A DNA stretch of 64,000 bases, taken from Chionoecetes opilio (taxonomy: Eukaryota > Arthropoda > Malacostraca > Decapoda > Majidae). The notes below the pieces were generated by a model. The model searched no databases and was not told the DNA's origin. It saw nothing but the letters and a program-made list of their open reading frames with translations. Below, one piece after another: positions 60,613 through 64,000 of this stretch. Position 1 is the first letter of the stretch. Every line of letters starts with the position of its first letter. A program made the position numbers and the translations under genes. The stretch lies in assembly GCA_016584305.1 (NCBI GenBank), contig JACEEZ010004786.1, forward strand, positions 94,041-158,040. Reading direction: 5' to 3'.

Positions 60613-63600
60613 GTGAGTACAGCAGGCAAGAAGATAGCCATTGTAGGAGGATCAGGCTCTGGGTGAGTACAGCAGGCAAGAAGATAGCCATTGTAGGAGG
60701 ATCAGGCTCTGGGTGAGTACAGCAGGCAAGAAGATAGCCATTGTAGGAGGATCAGGCTCTGGGTGAGTACAGCAGGCAAGAAGATAGCCATTGTAGGAGG
60801 ATCAGGCTCTGGGTGAGTACAGCAGGCAAGAAGATAGCCATTGTAGGAGAATCAGGCTCTGGGTGAGTACGGCAGGCAAGAAGATAGCCATTGTAGGAGG
60901 ATCAGGCTCTGGGTGAGTACAGCAGGCAAGAAGATAGCCATTGTAGGAGGATCAGGCTCTGGGTGAGTACAGCAGGCAAGAAGATAGCCATTGTAGGAGG
61001 ATCAGGCTCTGGGTGAGTACAGCAGGCAAGAAGATAGCCATTGTAGGAGGATCAGGCTCTGGGTGAGTACAGCGGGCAAGGAGATAGCCATTGTAGAAGG
61101 ATCAGGCTCTGGGTGAGTACAGCAGGCAAGAAGATAGCCATTGTAGGAGGATCAGGCTCTGGGTGAGTACGGCGGGCAAGAAGATAGCCATTGTAGGAGG
61201 ATCAGGCTCTGGGTGAGTACAGCAGGCAAGAAGATAGCCGTTGTAGGAGGATCAGGCTCTGGGTGAGTACGGCAGGCAAGAAGATAGCCGTTGTAGGAGG
61301 ATCAGGCTCTGGGTGAGTACAGCAGGCAAGAAGATAGCCATTGTAGGAGGATCAGGCTCTGGGTGAGTACAGCAGGCAAGAAGATAGCCATTGTAGGAGG
61401 ATCAGGCTCTGGGTGAGTACGGCGGGCAAGAAGATAGCCATTGTAGGAGGATCAGGCTCTGGGTGAGTACAGCAGGCAAGAAGATAGCCATTGTAGGAGG
61501 ATCAGGCTCTGGGTGAGTACGGCAGGCAAGAAGATAGCCATTGTAGGAGGATCAGGCTCTGGGTGAGTACAGCAGGCAAGAAGATAGCCATTATAGGAGG
61601 ATCAGGCTCTGGGTGAGTACAGCAGGCAAGAAGATAGCCATTGTAGGAGGATCAGGCTCTGGGTGAGTACAGCAGGCAAGAAGATAGCCATTATAGGAGG
61701 ATCAGGCTCTGGGTGAGTACGGCAGGCAAGAAGATAGCCATTGTAGGAGGATCAGGCTCTGGGTGAGTACGGCGGGCAAGAAGATAGCCATTGTAGGAGG
61801 ATCAGGCTCTGGGTGAGTATGGCAGGCAAGAAGATAGCCATTGTAGGAGGATCAGGCTCTGGGTGAGTACAGCAGGCAAGAAGATAGCCATTGTAGGAGG
61901 ATCAGGCTCTGGGTGAGTACGGCAGGCAAGAAGATAGCCGTTGTAGGAGGATCAGGCTCTGGGTGAGTACGGCGGGCAAGAAGATAGCCATTGTAGGAGG
62001 ATCAGGCTCTGGGTGAGTACGGCAGGCAAGAAGATAGCCATTGTAGGAGGATCAGGCTCTGGGTGAGTACGGCAGGCAAGAAGATAGCCGTTGTAGGAGG
62101 ATCAGGCTCTGGGTGAGTACGGCGGGCAAGAAGATAGCCGTTGTAAGAGGATCAGGCTCTGGGTGAGTACAGCAGGCAAGAAGATAGCCATTGTAGCAGG
62201 ATCAGGCTCTGGGTGAGTACAGTGGGCAAGAAGATAGCCATTGTAGGAGGATCAGGCTCTGGGTGAGTACAGCAGGCAAGAAGATAGCCGTTGTAGGAGG
62301 ATCAGGCTCTGGGTGAGTACAGCAGCAAGAAGATAGCCGTTGTAGGAGGATCAGGCTCTGGGTGAGTACAGCAGGCAAGAAGATAGCCATTGTAGGAGGA
62401 TCAGGCTCTGGGTGAGTACGGCAGGCAAGAAGATAGCCATTGTAGGAGGATCAGGCTCTGGGTGAGTACAGCAGGCAAGAAGATAGCCATGGTAGGAGGA
62501 TCAGGCTCTGGGTGAGTACGGCGGGCAAGAAGATAGCCATTGTAGGATCAGGCTCTGGGTGAGTACGGCAGGCAAGAAGATAGCCGTTGTAGGAGGATCA
62601 GGCTCTGGGTGAGTACAGCGGGCAAGAAGATAGCCGTTGTAGGAGCATCAGGCTCTGGGTGAGTACAGCAGGCAAGAAGATAGCCATTGTAGGAGGATCA
62701 GGCTCTGGGTGAGTACAGCAGGCAAGAAGATAGCCATTGTAGGAGGATCAGGCTCTGGGTGAGTACGGCGGGCAAGAAGATAGCCATTGTAGGAGGATCA
62801 GGCTCTGGGTGAGTACGGCGGGCAAGAAGATAGCCATTGTAGGAGGATCAGGCTCTGGGTGAGTACAGCAGGCAAGAAGATAGCCGTTGTAGGAGGATCA
62901 GGCTCTGGGTGAGTACAGCAGGCAAGAAGATAGCCGTTGTAGGAGGATCAGGCTCTGGGTGAGTACGGCAGGCAAGAAGATAGCCGTTGTAGGAGGATCA
63001 GGCTCTGGGTGAGTACAGCGGGCAAGAAGATAGCCATTGTAGGAGGATCAGGCTCTGGGTGAGTACGGCGGGCAAGAAGATAGCCGTTGTAGGAGGATCA
63101 GGCTCTGGGTGAGTACGGCGGGCAAGAAGATAGCCGTTGTAGGAGAATCAGGCTCTGGGTGAGTACAGCAGGCAAGAAGATAGCCATTGTAGGAGGATCA
63201 GGCTCTGGGTGAGTACGGCGGGCAAGAAGATAGCCGTTGTAGGAGGATCAGGCTCTGGGTGAGTACGGCGGGCAAGAAGATAGCCATTGTAGGAAGATCA
63301 GGCTCTGGGTGAGTACGGCGGGCAAGAAGATAGCCGTTGTAGGAGGATCAGGCTCTGGGTGAGTACGGCAGGCAAGAAGATAGCCGTTGTAGGAGGATCA
63401 GGCTCTGGGTGAGTACGGCAGGCAAGAAGATAGCCATTGTAGGAGGATCAGGCTCTGGGTGAGTACGGCGGGCAAGAAGATAGCCATTGTAGGAGGATCA
63501 GGCTCTGGGTGAGTACGGCAGGCAAGAAGATAGCCATTGTAGGAGGATCAGGCTCTGGGTGAGTATGGCGGGCAAGAAGATAGCCATTGTAGGAGGATCA

Positions 63601-64000
63601 GGCTCTGGGTGAGTACGGCGGGCAAGAAAATAGCCATTGTAGGAGGATCAGGCTCTGGGTGAGTACGGCGGGCAAGAAGATAGCCATTGTAGGAGGATCA
63701 GGCTCTGGGTGAGTACGGCGGGCAAGAAGATAGCCATTGTAGGAGGATCAGGCTCTGGGTGAGTACAGCAGGCAAGAAGATAGCCGTTGTAGGAGGATCA
63801 GGCTCTGGGTGAGTACGGCAGGCAAGAAGATAGCCATTGTAGGAGGATCAGGCTCTGGGTGAGTACAGCAGGCAAGAAGATAGCCATTGTAGGAGGATCA
63901 GGCTCTGGGTGAGTACGGCGGGCAAGAAGATAGCCATTATAGGAGGATCAGGCTCTGGGTGAGTACGGCGGGCAAGAAGATAGCCGTTGTAGGAGGATCA
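60579..64000. repeat. 50-bp minisatellite built from the Walker A exon end plus 5' splice site
   Basis: About 68 head-to-tail copies run to the window edge and probably beyond. Each unit has 34 nt of exon (AAGATAGCCATTGTAGGAGG then ATCAGGCTCTGG, coding [11 protein letters not shown]) plus 16 nt of intron (GTGAGTACAGCAGGCA). Nearly all copies keep GG|GTGAGTA. Variation is mainly A/G at three sites (agcagg, ggcagg, ggcggg; gccatt, gccgtt), with 'agcagg' commoner early and 'ggcggg' later. Indels at about 62325 and 62545 show that copies are real and diverged. Period 50 breaks frame, and TGA follows each GGSGSG in read-through. Confidence 0.97.

Noticed and set aside
60579..64000. CRISPR-like array
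   Set aside because: Units are contiguous with no unique spacers, derive from an ABCB7 exon/intron junction, and the genome is eukaryotic.

Overview
The window is animal nuclear DNA. It has spliced genes with GT/AG introns of up to several kilobases, dense small transposons, LINE remnants and long microsatellites. The protein set, the CCTAA/TTAGG-like runs, and the LINE tails and tRNA-headed SINE suggest an arthropod. A decapod-type crustacean is my best guess from overall style; no search was run.

Layout. (1) 315-24568, plus strand: 14 coding exons of a SEC14L1/SEC14L5 (fly retm)-type lipid-transfer protein with PRELI, CRAL-TRIO-N, SEC14 and GOLD domains in order. Only the first ~60 residues lie off the left edge. 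All intron phases agree. Three further exon-like islands (4101-4196, 10254-10334, 21263-21343) look like alternative exons. (2) 24569-34000: possible long 3'UTR, then a repeat-rich gap with minisatellites, a (TA)n tract, foldbacks and a hAT-like element nested in a TTAA MITE. (3) 34336-43055, minus strand: a complete seven-exon UPRT homologue (269 aa). (4) 43056-47550: divergent intergenic space with a tRNA-derived SINE. (5) 47551-60612 and beyond, plus strand: ABCB7, the mitochondrial inner-membrane ABC exporter, with seven exons up to the middle of the Walker A motif. An intronless SETD4-like methyltransferase gene with a 2-bp frameshift sits inside its first intron, and a LINE lies in another intron. 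(6) 60579-64000: about 68 copies of a 50-bp unit containing the end of the Walker A exon plus its 5' splice site.

The host genes are ordinary: phospholipid traffic, uracil salvage family, Fe-S export and a SET methyltransferase. They are not an operon and share no obvious pathway, although SEC14L/PRELI proteins and ABCB7 both touch membrane and mitochondrial biology.

The unusual content is in the introns. Splice-site-spanning sequence has been amplified into minisatellites in two genes: the ABCB7 donor and the UPRT acceptor. A 43-nt UPRT microexon is flanked by complementary (CU)n and (GA)n tracts. A near-perfect 248-bp hairpin element is nested inside another element. Three unrelated small transposons sit at or within local tandem duplications. 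At least 15 copies of one ~212-bp TTAA-bounded MITE are scattered through the window.
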